This document shows positions 28,028 through 38,476 of a DNA stretch of 64,000 bases, piece by piece. The translations under genes were made by a program, and so were the position numbers. Source of the stretch: Anabaena sp. 4-3 (GTDB taxonomy: Bacteria > Cyanobacteriota > Cyanobacteriia > Cyanobacteriales > Nostocaceae). The notes beneath the pieces were generated by a model. That model had not been told where the DNA came from. It saw nothing but the letters and a program-made list of their open reading frames with translations, and did no database searches. The stretch is from positions 1 to 64,000 of the forward strand of contig NZ_LUHJ01000035.1 of NCBI RefSeq assembly GCF_001597745.1. Reading direction: 5' to 3'. Position 1 is the first letter of the stretch, and every line of letters begins with the position of its first letter.

Positions 28028-28068
28028 TGACTAATGACTAATAACTAATGACTAATAACTAATGACTA
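28020..28068. repeat. ATGACTA heptamer array, 7 units
   Basis: Seven tandem units, two of them ATAACTA. It holds the stop codon of the four-helix-bundle gene and the ATG start of potD. Confidence 0.9.
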
Positions 28069-29144
28069 AAAGACGTAATTTTATCCAAGGAGTAACAGCA
28101 CTTTCTACTTTATCTTTAGCTGGTTGTGGCTGGAGGTTGGCTGATGTGCGGGCTTCTACTAACTCTGGGCGCACCGATCAATTATATATATACACTTGGA
28201 CACAATATTCTGATCAAAAACTATTACAAACCTTCACTACTCAAACGGGGCTGAAGGTATTAGTAGATGTTTATGAATCTAATGAAGTGATGTTAGCAAA
28301 ATTGTTAGCGGGAGGTGGTGGTACTTATAGCCTGATTTACCCATCTGACTATATGGTGCAGAAGATGGTAGACAGGAATTTATTAATAGAGTTACAACAT
28401 GATCGCCTAATTGGTTTAGAGAATTTATTTCCTCAGTTTCAAAATCCTAGTTATGACTCTAACAACCGTTACAGCATCCCGTTTAATTGGGGAACAACTG
28501 GGTTACTTTATAACTCGGAAGTTTTGCCACAAGCACCTGAAGATTGGGATTATCTTTGGCAAAATAAAGATATCCTCAATAAACGCATGACATTATTAAA
28601 TGATGTGCGGGAAGTTATGGGTGCTGTATTGCGAATGTTGGGTTATTCGTATAACTCACAAAATGAAAATGAAATCAAACAAGCTTATGAAAAATTAACA
28701 GAATTAAAACCTGCGATCGCAGCTTTTGATACTGACGCTTGGCAAAATCAAATCTTGGCAGGTGATTTAATGATCGCAATGTGTTATTCCGCAGATGCCA
28801 TCAGAGTGAGTAAGGAAAACCCCAAGCTAAAATATGTAATTCCTCGCAGTGGTTCGTCATTATGGACTGACACAATGGTAATTCTAAAATCAGCACCAAA
28901 TATAGATGGTGCTTATGCTTGGATTAACTTTATGTTACAGCCAGAAATAGCAGCTAGCATCAGCCAAAGATTAAAAATTGCTACACCTAATCAAGCAGGG
29001 TTTGAACTATTGCCAAATAACATTAAAAATAATGTGAATTTTTTTCCTCCCGATGCAATTTTAGAAAAGTGTGAACGCATTAGCCCCTTGGGTAATTTTG
29101 AAGAAGTTTATGAGCGATATTGGACTCAATTAACTAGCAGTTAA
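28062..29144 (+). CDS. potD: Spermidine/putrescine-binding lipoprotein
   Basis: 360 residues. A Lys/Arg-rich start and the lipobox LAGC place the lipidated Cys at 22, so the protein is membrane-tethered in the periplasm. LYIYTWTQYSDQKLLQTF and the later IYPSDYMVQKMVDRNLLIEL are typical of the PotD/PotF group of family-1 binding proteins, as are PFNWGTTGLLYNSEV and ISPLGNFEEVYERYWTQL. It captures polyamine for the PotA-driven channel. Its ATG is the last unit of a heptamer array and has no normal ribosome site. Confidence 0.9.
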   Translation: MTKRRNFIQGVTALSTLSLAGCGWRLADVRASTNSGRTDQLYIYTWTQYSDQKLLQTFTTQTGLKVLVDVYESNEVMLAKLLAGGGGTYSLIYPSDYMVQKMVDRNLLIELQHDRLIGLENLFPQFQNPSYDSNNRYSIPFNWGTTGLLYNSEVLPQAPEDWDYLWQNKDILNKRMTLLNDVREVMGAVLRMLGYSYNSQNENEIKQAYEKLTELKPAIAAFDTDAWQNQILAGDLMIAMCYSADAIRVSKENPKLKYVIPRSGSSLWTDTMVILKSAPNIDGAYAWINFMLQPEIAASISQRLKIATPNQAGFELLPNNIKNNVNFFPPDAILEKCERISPLGNFEEVYERYWTQLTSS

Positions 29145-29146
29145 AG

Positions 29147-29202
29147 TTAGTCATTAGTCATTAGTCATTAGTCATTAGTCATTAGTCATTAGTCATTAGT
29201 CA
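29147..29202. repeat. TTAGTCA heptamer array, 8 units
   Basis: Eight perfect tandem units in the spacer between potD and the permease gene; the longest uninterrupted array in the window. Confidence 0.92.
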
Positions 29203-29218
29203 TTAGTTTCTAAAAATC

Positions 29219-30109
29219 GTGTCTACTGAAATTCGTAATTTTGACAAGAACGAACTAAATCGCCCCCGATTTAATTGGCTACAACCTTTGATATTACTTG
29301 CGCCGGCTGGTGTTTGGTTGTTACTTTTGTTGGTGTTACCAACACTGATAATTTTGCAATTAAGTTTAGTCCCAAATATTCGACCAGGTGATATAGTTAA
29401 CCCTAGTGGTTTTGATAATTATATCCGTATAATTGACCCTTTATACTTACAGGTGATTGTGCGATCGCTTGGGTTGGCAGTTGGTACAACTATCATCTGT
29501 TTAGTGTTGGGTTTCCCTGTCGCCTATTGGATAGCTCAAATAGCACCGCAACGGTGGCGCAACTTGCTATTATTGGGTTTTGTTTTACCTTTGTGGACTT
29601 CTTCCCTACTGCGTGCCTACGCTTGGATTACAATTTTACGCCCTACTGGGTTACTAAATAGTTTGCTTAGTAGTGTAGGCTTACCTACGCTAGAATTACT
29701 CAACAGAGTGCCGGCTGTATTAATTGGCATGAGTTACAGCTTGTTACCCTACATGGTGTTAATTTTATATGCTTCCCTGGAAAAGTTAGACAAGCGTTTA
29801 TTAGAAGCAGCAGCCGATTTAGGTGCAAATCCAGTACAGAGTTTTTGGAAAGTGACGATTCCGCAAATTTTCCCAGGAATTGCGGCTGGTTCTTTGCTAG
29901 TCTTGATCACAGGATTAGGAGATTTTATCGATCCAGAATTATTAGGTGGTGCTGCTAGTATGACGGCGGCGCGATTAGTTTATAATCAATTTCTGGGCGT
30001 GACTCAAAACTGGGGATTTGGTTCAGCTTTGAGTATGACGTTAATTTTAGCTGTCAGTATTGCGATCGCTCTCCTCATTAGACTTGGTGAAGCCACACCA
30101 AAGGCATAA
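29219..30109 (+). CDS. potB: Polyamine ABC transporter permease (PotB type)
   Basis: 296 residues from a GTG. Six hydrophobic segments fit a binding-protein-dependent permease. The coupling EAA loop is present as LEAAADLGANPVQSFWKVTIPQIFPGI. SLLPYMVLILYASLEKLD and RLVYNQFLGVTQNWGFGSALS are typical of PotB. PotB normally works with PotC, but no second permease follows; the gene converges on the CheA-like gene across a 30-bp palindrome. Either PotC is elsewhere or this system uses a PotB pair. Confidence 0.9.
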   Translation: MSTEIRNFDKNELNRPRFNWLQPLILLAPAGVWLLLLLVLPTLIILQLSLVPNIRPGDIVNPSGFDNYIRIIDPLYLQVIVRSLGLAVGTTIICLVLGFPVAYWIAQIAPQRWRNLLLLGFVLPLWTSSLLRAYAWITILRPTGLLNSLLSSVGLPTLELLNRVPAVLIGMSYSLLPYMVLILYASLEKLDKRLLEAAADLGANPVQSFWKVTIPQIFPGIAAGSLLVLITGLGDFIDPELLGGAASMTAARLVYNQFLGVTQNWGFGSALSMTLILAVSIAIALLIRLGEATPKA

Positions 30110-30135
30110 GTTTGTAGTAGAGACTATCTACAAAA

Positions 30136-30165
30136 TGTAGAGACGTTGCATGCAACGTCTCTACA
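30136..30165. repeat. 30-bp perfect palindrome (copy 2), probable bidirectional terminator
   Basis: Identical to 6390-6419. It sits between the convergent permease and CheA-like genes, where its hairpin could end transcripts from both. Confidence 0.8.
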
Positions 30166-30169
30166 TAAT

Positions 30170-33100
30170 TCACAGAGTAACTAACTGATGGTGTTTCTGT
30201 TGTTCTGTATGCAGTAATTTCTCAATCATAGCTAACAATTCATGTTCTAAATAAGGCTTGGTTAAGTAACCCTTAGCACCCAATTCTTCAGCTAGTTGGC
30301 GATGTTTTTCTGCACTGCGAGAAGTCAGAATAACTATAGGTAATTCGGAGAGGTTAGGGTATTTGCGAATATTGCTTAATAATTCAAATCCATTCATCCG
30401 TGGCATTTCTAAATCCGAGATGATAACTTGAATTTCGGGATGTCGTTGTAACTGTTCTAAAGCTTCTATCCCATGCTGTGCTGCTATAACTTGATACCCA
30501 GATTTTTGCAGCGTTAAAGAAAGAGTTTGGCGCAGACTAATAGCATCATCTACTACTAAAATTACTGGTGGTGTTTTCTGCGGTGCTTCTATCGATTGGT
30601 TGGGAGGTTCTTTGATAGTATTTGTCGGTTGAGAAGCACTCAATAGTGGTATTGGTTTTAGGTTAGACTCTGACTGTGGTAAGGCTTGCTCATCGGCAGG
30701 ATTCGCTGCTGGTAATGCGCCTACATCTAGTGTGGCTTGCATCTCAATAGATTGTAGCAACAAAGCACCATCAATTACTAAGATGAGAGTACCATTAGCC
30801 AAACTACTACAACCATAAATGTATTTGGGAGGTGCGATCGCATTTCCTAAAGGTCTAATAACTAATTCTTGTTCGCCGATAATTTGGTCAACTTCTAAAG
30901 CAAAAATACCATGATTTCGCCGCAACACTAACACAGGATTATTCATAACTTCTGTGTTATTCTCACTCAGTAAATAGCGATTATTTACATTGTAATCAAA
31001 AGAATTATTATAAGACATCAACTCTGATAGTTGATAGAGGCTGACCATATTTTCATCATCCCCTGTATGGTAGTGCAGAACTTTTTTACCTTCAAATTCT
31101 TTGATTTGTTGCGGTAAGGGAATGACAATTTTTTCGATACTATCTAATAGTAAAGCGTAAATAGTACCACCAGCTTGGACTAACATTAATTGGTCGGTAG
31201 TCATAGAAAAAGGAATTTTCAGGATAAATGTTGTTCCTTGATTGGGTAAGGATTGAACTGCAATTGAGCCGTTAAGAGTTTGCATTTGAGAACGCACAAT
31301 ATCTAACCCCATTCCCCGCCCAGAAATCTCACTCACCTGTTCAGCAGTGGAAAATCCGGGCGCAAACATCACATCTAATAAATCTGCTTCATGCCAGTGT
31401 TCATTATCTGGGTTAAAATTCAGTTCATTAGCTTTTTTGCGAATCTTTTCTAAACTCAATCCTTGTCCATCATCTCGAACTTCAATCACTGTTTGACTAC
31501 CTTGATGGTAGGCGCAGATTTCAATCACACCTTGTTCTGGTTTACCACGTTCCCGGCGTAGTTGCGGCGATTCGATCCCGTGGTCAAAAGCATTACGCAC
31601 TAATTGTACAATCGGATCGTAAAGTTTTTCCGCGATCGCCTTATCTACCAGTAACCCTGTACCAGTCAGGCGCAATTCCACTGATTTTTGATAAACATTC
31701 CCCAATTTCTGCACCATCTGAGGAAGGCGATTCAAAATATTACCTAAAGGTAACATCCTAGCTTCGACTAAATTATCAATCATCGTCAAAGCTAAATTTT
31801 GTTGCTTGTCGTTGATTTGGCTAGCTTGTTTGAGAAGTAAATCAATTGATTCTGTAGTTTCTTGTAATTGTAGTGTCTCTTCTATCGCTTCGTGTAATGT
31901 CAACTGAAATTCTGTATAAGCATCCATTTCTAATGCGTCAAATTTCACCGATGCAAAATCTTGGCTATATTGTCCATTGAGACTTTGCATCTGTAACGGT
32001 AAATCCCGTAATTTATTTAAAGTTTCTTGATGTCTGCTCAGACGTTGCAACAATCTCTCTAAAATGTCTTGAGTTTGTTCATCATTTAAAGTACGTCGTT
32101 TTTGATAAATTAATGATTCACCAGCTAAGTAATTCAGGCGTTGCAGTCCGTCTACATCAACACGAATAAATGTATGCTGTTGATTTTTCCTATTTTGATA
32201 AGACAGAGATTTATCTTCTGATGGTTCATTCACAACATCAATTGCTGTTTCTGTCATCTCTGTAGTGGTGGGTTCACTCACCACTAAAGCTGTTTGCTCA
32301 TTGTTATCTTGATTAACTGGCTCATCTGCTAAGTTTTCCTCAGTTTCTCCTCCCCATAGTTCTTCTAGGAGTTGATCATTTGCAATAGATTCAGGCTTTG
32401 ATATGGGTTGAAAAACTAATAGTGTTTGTAACTTAGGACTATCAGACCAATTTTTGTCTTCAGCATTTACAGGCGGATGTTTTTTATATTCTGCTGCTAG
32501 TAAACTAATTTTATTTTGTAATGCTTGAATAAAAGGAATAATATACTCAGATTTTTTAGTTGAATAGTGAAATTTAGCAACTGCTAGCAGAATAATAGCA
32601 ATCATTCCGTGGCGATAAAGACAAAGACTATCACTATCATCATCACTACGAATATACTCTAAAAATTGACTCAGCCAGCTATCAACATAACTCAGCAAAT
32701 TTTCGCCTTCAGGATTGGTAATCAACATCTCCAGCGATAATTCTGATTCTGGTATTGCCCTTTCATGATTAAACCAGCCCAGCATACAGCGCACAACTTT
32801 TAAATAAAATTTAGCGGTTGTGGGTTGAATGCACTCCTGCTTATTTTTGCCGGATGTTGTTAAAAATTGATAAAATTCTGCTTCCCTATCGCAAGATTGA
32901 GGATTGACAGCCTGTGTAGTTAATGTGAGTTGTTGTAACGCCGTAGATGGTTCACCGCCACGGGTGCGATCGCCTGCTAAAATTGCTTGTTGTGCCTCCT
33001 GCAAATTAACCAGAGCAATCTTAGCTATCTGCTCTACTTGCTCAGGATTAGTTTGTAAAGCTAACAGCATTGTTTGAGCAATTTCCCCAAACCCTGGTAA

Positions 33101-33703
33101 ATTTAAAGATTCTGCCAAGCCAATAAATACTTCAGCTTGTTCAGTTAACAACTCGCTGAATTCAGTTGGACTTAAACTATGTTCAATAGCTTCAGCAATA
33201 TTTTCTAACCGTTGTTTAACACCAGTCTCAAATATAGATTGGACAATATCAAAACCCAATTCTTCGGAAGTAGGAATATGATGCTCATCACCAAAAGCAT
33301 CACCTAATTTAGCCTGAATTTTGGCAAATACTGAAGCGGCTCTTTCTAAAATTTCCTCATGATTAATCACGCTACCAGTGATTTCTGCGGTTAAGGCTAA
33401 ATGCAAGCATTCATAACCTTGATGTAAAAATGTTTGTAGTTCCGAATCTATCAATACATCTGGATTATATAGAGATTTAAATATATCTTCTAAGGAGTGG
33501 GCTATGGTCTTAATTACTTCTAAGCCAACAGTAGCAGCACCACCTTTAATCGTATGGGTAGCGCGCATTAAGTTATGCACTGTCCCCTTGTTATAACTTG
33601 TCGATAAATTTAATAATTCCTGTTCAATAGTTTCCAATAATTCAGGGGCTTCTGCTATGAAATAAATATAGCCCTGCTCACGAATTTCAGTATCTGTAAT
33701 CAT
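30170..33703 (-). CDS. CheA-type hybrid histidine kinase (HPt, CheA core, CheW, REC)
   Basis: 1177 residues. The N-terminal HPt domain has the phospho-acceptor His50 in [14 protein letters not shown] long poorly conserved middle (130-500) precedes the dimerisation region. The CheA ATPase has its N-box ([10 protein letters not shown]) and G-boxes ([24 protein letters not shown]). A CheW-like domain follows, then a C-terminal receiver with Asp1097 in [12 protein letters not shown]. This plan matches PixL/HmpE/PilL-type kinases that control twitching or gliding through type IV pili in cyanobacteria. It is last in the five-gene operon and takes its signal from the GAF-domain receptor. Confidence 0.92.
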   Translation of the reverse strand: MITDTEIREQGYIYFIAEAPELLETIEQELLNLSTSYNKGTVHNLMRATHTIKGGAATVGLEVIKTIAHSLEDIFKSLYNPDVLIDSELQTFLHQGYECLHLALTAEITGSVINHEEILERAASVFAKIQAKLGDAFGDEHHIPTSEELGFDIVQSIFETGVKQRLENIAEAIEHSLSPTEFSELLTEQAEVFIGLAESLNLPGFGEIAQTMLLALQTNPEQVEQIAKIALVNLQEAQQAILAGDRTRGGEPSTALQQLTLTTQAVNPQSCDREAEFYQFLTTSGKNKQECIQPTTAKFYLKVVRCMLGWFNHERAIPESELSLEMLITNPEGENLLSYVDSWLSQFLEYIRSDDDSDSLCLYRHGMIAIILLAVAKFHYSTKKSEYIIPFIQALQNKISLLAAEYKKHPPVNAEDKNWSDSPKLQTLLVFQPISKPESIANDQLLEELWGGETEENLADEPVNQDNNEQTALVVSEPTTTEMTETAIDVVNEPSEDKSLSYQNRKNQQHTFIRVDVDGLQRLNYLAGESLIYQKRRTLNDEQTQDILERLLQRLSRHQETLNKLRDLPLQMQSLNGQYSQDFASVKFDALEMDAYTEFQLTLHEAIEETLQLQETTESIDLLLKQASQINDKQQNLALTMIDNLVEARMLPLGNILNRLPQMVQKLGNVYQKSVELRLTGTGLLVDKAIAEKLYDPIVQLVRNAFDHGIESPQLRRERGKPEQGVIEICAYHQGSQTVIEVRDDGQGLSLEKIRKKANELNFNPDNEHWHEADLLDVMFAPGFSTAEQVSEISGRGMGLDIVRSQMQTLNGSIAVQSLPNQGTTFILKIPFSMTTDQLMLVQAGGTIYALLLDSIEKIVIPLPQQIKEFEGKKVLHYHTGDDENMVSLYQLSELMSYNNSFDYNVNNRYLLSENNTEVMNNPVLVLRRNHGIFALEVDQIIGEQELVIRPLGNAIAPPKYIYGCSSLANGTLILVIDGALLLQSIEMQATLDVGALPAANPADEQALPQSESNLKPIPLLSASQPTNTIKEPPNQSIEAPQKTPPVILVVDDAISLRQTLSLTLQKSGYQVIAAQHGIEALEQLQRHPEIQVIISDLEMPRMNGFELLSNIRKYPNLSELPIVILTSRSAEKHRQLAEELGAKGYLTKPYLEHELLAMIEKLLHTEQQKHHQLVTL

Positions 33704-33713
33704 AATCTGGGAC

Positions 33714-33880
33714 TGGGTATTGGGGACTGGGTATTGGGGACTGGGTATTGGAGAGTTGCGAATGGGAACAGGGGATTGGGGATTGGGGACTGGGTAAAAA
33801 TTCTTCTTCCTCCGCTTCCCCTGCTTCCTCCGCTTCCTCCGCTTCCTCCGCTCCCCTATTCCCTACTCCCCACTCCCTGA
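33714..33880. repeat. Spacer repeat: GGGGACTGGGTATT and CTTCCTCCG units
   Basis: The spacer between receptor and kinase genes is almost entirely simple repeats: tandem GGGGACTGGGTATT-type units, then CTTCCTCCG-type pyrimidine-rich units. Non-coding. Confidence 0.75.
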
Positions 33881-33883
33881 TTG

Positions 33884-36800
33884 TTAATTCACTTTGAACT
33901 TACTGACAGTTGTTAACAACTCTTGCGCCATATCTGATAAATCTTGGAATACAGCCGCAATTTCTTGGGATTCGCCAAAGGTTTTGTTAGCAATGTCTGC
34001 AACATCTTTCATGGAATTAGTTACTGAAACAGATTGCGCCATTTGTTTTTGGGTTGCGTCAGTAATACGTTGAATTAGCTGGCTAATTTCCGCAGTTGCA
34101 GACACAATGGCATTTAAGTTTTGACGGGTGTCATTAACAAAGTTTGTGCCTTCTACTACCTGCTGAATTCCTGTTTCCATTGCTACCGCAACTTCCCCAG
34201 TTTCCTCTTGAATCTCCTGAACTAATTTTTCAATCTCAATTGTCGCTGCTGCTGATTGGCGAGACAAAGAACGCACTTCATCAGCTACGACTGCAAAGCC
34301 TTTACCGTATTCTCCGGCGCGTGTGGCTTCAATGGCAGCGTTCAAAGCCAGTACGTTTGTCTGGGTAGCAAAGCTACTAATCAAATTCACTACTTTAGAG
34401 ATTTTTTGTGAGGATTCACCGAGGCGTTTAATCTTTTTGCTAGTTTGCGCTACGGTTTCTCGAATCGCTTGAATGGCTTGTACAGTCTTGTTCATGGCTG
34501 CATCGCCAGATTCAACGGTTTGGTTGGCTTGTTTGACTGATTCTTGTACCAAATCTGCACTATTAACTACAGCTTGGGTAGCGTGTACCATTTGTTGAAT
34601 CTCACCCAAAGCGATGTTAATCTCATCCGACTGTTGTTTGGCAAGGTTATTTAGTTCTGCCAAGGAAGCATTACTGTCGCTAGAAGTTTGGGCAACTTTT
34701 TGAGATGATGATTGTACCTGCAATACAATCTGGCGCAATGCTTGCAGGGTGTTGTTGTAAGCATCGGCGATAGTGCCTAATTCATCTTCTGTAATCGGCG
34801 CACGTACTGTTAAATCCCCCTGTAAAGCTGGTCTAACCGCCATCAGCAGTTGAATAGAACGTTGTTGTAATAACTCTTTGGCGGCTTTATCTCGTGCGGC
34901 GGCTTCTGCTAGTTGGGTTGATTGTGTTTGCAGTTTTTGCAGGTATTCCGTCTGTTGTAATGCTAGTCCTAATTGGTCGCCAATTCTGGATAACAGGGTG
35001 ACTTGTGACTCTTCCCATTCACGCACGCCGGAATTTTGATAAGCTGCTAATAGTCCCCACAATTGTTCACCGAAAAAGATGGGAACAATCATGTAAGCTT
35101 TGATTTCAAATTGTTCTAAAATCTCAATGTGGCACTGAAAATGACCAGCTTTGTAGATATCATTAACTACGAAGTTTTCACCTTTAGCATAGCGACCGCC
35201 TTGGGTTTCTTGCAGGTGGGTATCTTCCCAGACGGTTTTGATATCTGGCCCGACTAATTTCACCCACAGATGACCCACTGATTCGGCAATAAATTCGCCA
35301 CTCCAATCAGGGTTGAAACGATAGACAGCCACGCGATCGCATCTTAATAATTGCCGTAAGTCTTGAGTGGTAATCTTGAAGATTTCTTCTATATCTACGG
35401 CTTGGCGGATGCGGTTAACTATCTTAGTCAAGGCTTTTTCTTGTTCTGCTATCTGAGCGAGTTTCTCAGATTTGATTCGCACTTCTTCTAGATAGTCTAA
35501 CTGTGATTTGGCTAAACTAAATTGTGAGGCAATTTGAGTTAAAAAGTTGACTTCCCATGATTGCCATTCCCGTGAGCCAGAATTTTGATACGCTGCTAAT
35601 AAACCCCAGAGTTGTTCACCAAAAAATATTGGCACTATGATGTAAGCTTTGGCTTCAAATTGCTCCAAGATTTCTATATGGCACTGCGTCAACCCTATTT
35701 TATAAATATCATTGACTACAAAGTTTTCACCTCTGACATACCGACCGCCTTTAGTGTCTTGCAGGTAGGTATCGTCTAGAACGGTTTTGATATCTGGCCC
35801 TACTAATTTTGTCCAACCGTTGCCGACTGACTCCGCCACAAACATACCACCCCAGTCTGGTTTGAACTGATAAACAGCCACGCGATCGCATTTTAATGCT
35901 GTCCGTACTTCTTGGGTGGTGGTTTTAAAGATATTATCAACATCTTGCGCTTGACGGATGCGGTTAACTATCTTGGTAAAGGCTTTTTCTTGTTCGGCAA
36001 TTTGCTTTAATTGTTCAGATTGCAAACGCATTTGGTCTAAATATTCGGCGTGAGCGATCGCCACACCAAACTGCAAGCCAATCTGATTTAAAAAGCTCAA
36101 TTCCCACTCTTGCCAATCACGAGTCCCACTATTTTGATATGCTGCTAATAATCCCCATAATTGTTGACCTGCAAATACAGGAACTATCATGTAAGCTTTG
36201 ACTTCAAATTGTTCTAAAATCTCAATGTGGCACTGAAAATGACCAGCTTTGTAGATATCATTAACCACAAAGCTTTCACCTTTAGCATATCGACCACCTT
36301 GAGTTTCTTGCAGGTGAGTATCTTCCCAAACCATTTTATAGTCGGGAGTCACTATTTTTACCCAACCACTACCAACTGATTCGGCAATAAATTGACCACT
36401 CCAATCAGGATTGAAGCGATAAATACCCACGCGATCGCACTTCAATAACTGTCTGATTTCTTGGGTAGTGGTTTGGAAAATTTTCTCGATATCATTTATA
36501 TGTAAAATCTTATCGATAACTTTGGCTACTGATTGTTTAGCCTGAGTCTGCAATTGCAATTCTTTATGCAGTTCAAAGCTCTGGAGTCTGTAGGTTAATT
36601 CTGTGGTAACTTGCGATAGTAAGGTAATTTCTAATTCTTGCCATTGTCTGGCACAAGCACAACTATGTACTGCGAGTAATCCCCAAACTTTCCCTTCTAC
36701 CACTATCGGTAAACTTAAACTGGCTTTGATTTGAAATTTATCGAACAGTTGTTTTTGATAGGGAGTTACTTGTACTTGCGTCACATCATCAATTGTGACT

Positions 36801-37195
36801 GGTTCTACATAGTCTTGATTGGTATATAAACCAAATAGAATCCCAGGGAGAATTTCACCTACAGCCGGTGTCCAACCGAGAGTACGCGATTCTGATAATA
36901 CTGTCCCAGAATCTGATGCTAAAAACTGATAAATTACCGCGCGATCGCAAGTAATTTTTTCTCTAACTTTCGCTACCGTAACCTTTAAGACTGCATCTTT
37001 ATCTGATGCTAGGCGCATCTGGTTAGTAATGTCTTGTAGTTGCTGTCTCCAAGTTTTAAATTCTTGAGTAATTGCACTAGATACATTATGATGAGAACTA
37101 TGACTTAAATTCACACCATCTTTAGTTTTTTCTAACGGTTCTACTGTAGAAACTAAATCATCACTTTCATGACTGTTATGATACGCAATTGTCAT
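33884..37195 (-). CDS. Methyl-accepting receptor with four GAF domains, three cyanobacteriochrome-like
   Basis: 1103 residues with no membrane segment, so cytosolic. GAF1 (about 65-205) lacks the chromophore Cys. GAF2 (230-375), GAF3 (415-560) and GAF4 (600-745) each carry [11 protein letters not shown]: Cys322-His323, Cys505-His506 and Cys688-His689, as in bilin-binding cyanobacteriochromes. GAF2 and GAF4 also have the W-x-D motif of the red/green subfamily (Trp290/Asp292 and Trp656/Asp658); GAF3 has Leu473 in the Trp position. A HAMP-like region (about 780-830) and an MCP signalling domain follow, with tip [20 protein letters not shown]. It is PixJ-like, so probably a light receptor for motility. 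Bilin binding is inferred, not shown. Confidence 0.92.
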   Translation of the reverse strand: MTIAYHNSHESDDLVSTVEPLEKTKDGVNLSHSSHHNVSSAITQEFKTWRQQLQDITNQMRLASDKDAVLKVTVAKVREKITCDRAVIYQFLASDSGTVLSESRTLGWTPAVGEILPGILFGLYTNQDYVEPVTIDDVTQVQVTPYQKQLFDKFQIKASLSLPIVVEGKVWGLLAVHSCACARQWQELEITLLSQVTTELTYRLQSFELHKELQLQTQAKQSVAKVIDKILHINDIEKIFQTTTQEIRQLLKCDRVGIYRFNPDWSGQFIAESVGSGWVKIVTPDYKMVWEDTHLQETQGGRYAKGESFVVNDIYKAGHFQCHIEILEQFEVKAYMIVPVFAGQQLWGLLAAYQNSGTRDWQEWELSFLNQIGLQFGVAIAHAEYLDQMRLQSEQLKQIAEQEKAFTKIVNRIRQAQDVDNIFKTTTQEVRTALKCDRVAVYQFKPDWGGMFVAESVGNGWTKLVGPDIKTVLDDTYLQDTKGGRYVRGENFVVNDIYKIGLTQCHIEILEQFEAKAYIIVPIFFGEQLWGLLAAYQNSGSREWQSWEVNFLTQIASQFSLAKSQLDYLEEVRIKSEKLAQIAEQEKALTKIVNRIRQAVDIEEIFKITTQDLRQLLRCDRVAVYRFNPDWSGEFIAESVGHLWVKLVGPDIKTVWEDTHLQETQGGRYAKGENFVVNDIYKAGHFQCHIEILEQFEIKAYMIVPIFFGEQLWGLLAAYQNSGVREWEESQVTLLSRIGDQLGLALQQTEYLQKLQTQSTQLAEAAARDKAAKELLQQRSIQLLMAVRPALQGDLTVRAPITEDELGTIADAYNNTLQALRQIVLQVQSSSQKVAQTSSDSNASLAELNNLAKQQSDEINIALGEIQQMVHATQAVVNSADLVQESVKQANQTVESGDAAMNKTVQAIQAIRETVAQTSKKIKRLGESSQKISKVVNLISSFATQTNVLALNAAIEATRAGEYGKGFAVVADEVRSLSRQSAAATIEIEKLVQEIQEETGEVAVAMETGIQQVVEGTNFVNDTRQNLNAIVSATAEISQLIQRITDATQKQMAQSVSVTNSMKDVADIANKTFGESQEIAAVFQDLSDMAQELLTTVSKFKVN

Positions 37196-37265
37196 TTTAT
37201 AGACCTCTAGCCATTTATTAGTTTAATAATGTTAGTAATGAATTTTTAAAGCCATTACCCAAATC

Positions 37266-37739
37266 TCAATTATGTGTAGCCCACATCGGGGAATGAATAA
37301 TAGCATCAGCATCGAGATTGAACATCATTCTCTCTGCGTCGTTAATAAAGTATCCTTGCAAAAAAGGCGATATCGATTGAGAAAATAATTCCGCAGATGG
37401 TGCTTTCATTTGCTCCATATCTAGCCATTCAATATCCATCAATTGCCTAACTAATAGCCCTAAATGCTTGCCATTTTTTTCTAATACAATCGTCATCATT
37501 TTTGTCATCAGATTTGTGGCTGGTGGCAAAGGCGGATACCCTAACATCTCCTCTAAATCCACTAACCACAGCATTTCATCGCGCCAGTTATAAACACCTA
37601 ATATACAACTAGGCATCTGAGGCATACTACATACATCACCCAAAGATACCTGCAAAACTTCTGTGATATTCTCTAAAGAAATTACTGCTGTATCTCTGGC
37701 TCCTAAATGAAAACTTAAAAACTTTTGCTGACTATCCAA
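37266..37739 (-). CDS. CheW-like adaptor
   Basis: 157 residues spanning a single CheW domain: FHLGARDTAVISLENITEVLQV at the start (split), then LGVYNWRDEMLWLVDLEEMLG, the typical CheW core, and a C-terminal helix region. CheW links the receptor's signalling tip to the CheA kinase. It lies 70 bases upstream of the receptor gene and 47 bases after the CheY-like gene in the same operon. Equivalent to PixI/HmpC by position and size. Confidence 0.88.
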   Translation of the reverse strand: MDSQQKFLSFHLGARDTAVISLENITEVLQVSLGDVCSMPQMPSCILGVYNWRDEMLWLVDLEEMLGYPPLPPATNLMTKMMTIVLEKNGKHLGLLVRQLMDIEWLDMEQMKAPSAELFSQSISPFLQGYFINDAERMMFNLDADAIIHSPMWATHN

Positions 37740-37786
37740 AGCTATTTGTCCTTTGATGTTATCCTTTACTAGAGTGACAACACTGC

Positions 37787-38155
37787 CTATTTACAGAATT
37801 GCTTCAGTGTTAATGCCAACTCTTCTTGATTTATCGGTTTAGAAAGATAAGCCTCTGCTCCTAGCATATTTCCCCACATTTTATCGACATCAGTATTTTT
37901 GGTTGAACAAAAAACTACAGGTATTTTGCTCGTATCTGGATTACTTTTTAGTTCTCGACAGATTTCAAATCCACTTTTACCCGGCAGAATGACATCGAGA
38001 AAAATTAAATCTGGCTTAGTTCTATCGATTTTGACTTTCGCTTCCTCACTGCTGGTTGCGCTAATTACAGAACAGCCAGCTTGTTGCAAATAACGGCTGA
38101 TAATCTCCATATCAGTTAAGCCATCTTCAATTACTAAAACAGTAGTCATAGACAT
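37787..38155 (-). CDS. CheY-like response regulator
   Basis: 122 residues, a single receiver domain. Phospho-acceptor Asp54 is in LIFLDVILPG; the acidic pair is in VLVIEDG; the Thr/Ser and Lys of the active site are in VVFCSTKN and LSKPINQEEL. It has no output domain, so it acts by binding a partner, as PixH/HmpB do. It follows the PATAN-REC gene after a spacer of about 320 bases and is the second gene of the operon. ATG at codon 1 or 3 are both possible. Confidence 0.9.
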   Translation of the reverse strand: MSMTTVLVIEDGLTDMEIISRYLQQAGCSVISATSSEEAKVKIDRTKPDLIFLDVILPGKSGFEICRELKSNPDTSKIPVVFCSTKNTDVDKMWGNMLGAEAYLSKPINQEELALTLKQFCK

Positions 38156-38476
38156 TACCTAGAAAAATTATTAGTGGTCAGACAATCAAATCAATAGCCC
38201 TTGCATCCAGATGCCAACAGGCTTTTATCTTGTTATATTGTGATTTGTTTCTGCTGAATTTAGTTCAGTAAAAATACTGACTGTTACATTTCTTGATTTA
38301 ATGCCTATCTCATGAATAATCACCAAAATACTTTGAGAGACACAATGACTCGCATCTCTACAGATGGTTGATTTGGCGCATATTTGTTAAAATATGTCAC
38401 AGCTTTAAAATTCCGCAACAATTAAAGCTGAAGAAAACATCTCCACAACTCATGAAAATCTTGATGTTTGCCAACC
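38156..38476. other. Spacer inside the chemotaxis-like operon
   Basis: About 320 bases without a gene between the PATAN-REC gene and the CheY gene. AT-rich; no strong hairpin or repeat seen. An internal promoter for the cheY-W-receptor-cheA part is possible. Confidence 0.4.

Noticed and set aside
29147-29202. Tandem heptamers as a CRISPR array
   Set aside because: Units are contiguous 7-mers without spacers and there are no cas genes; it is a short tandem repeat.
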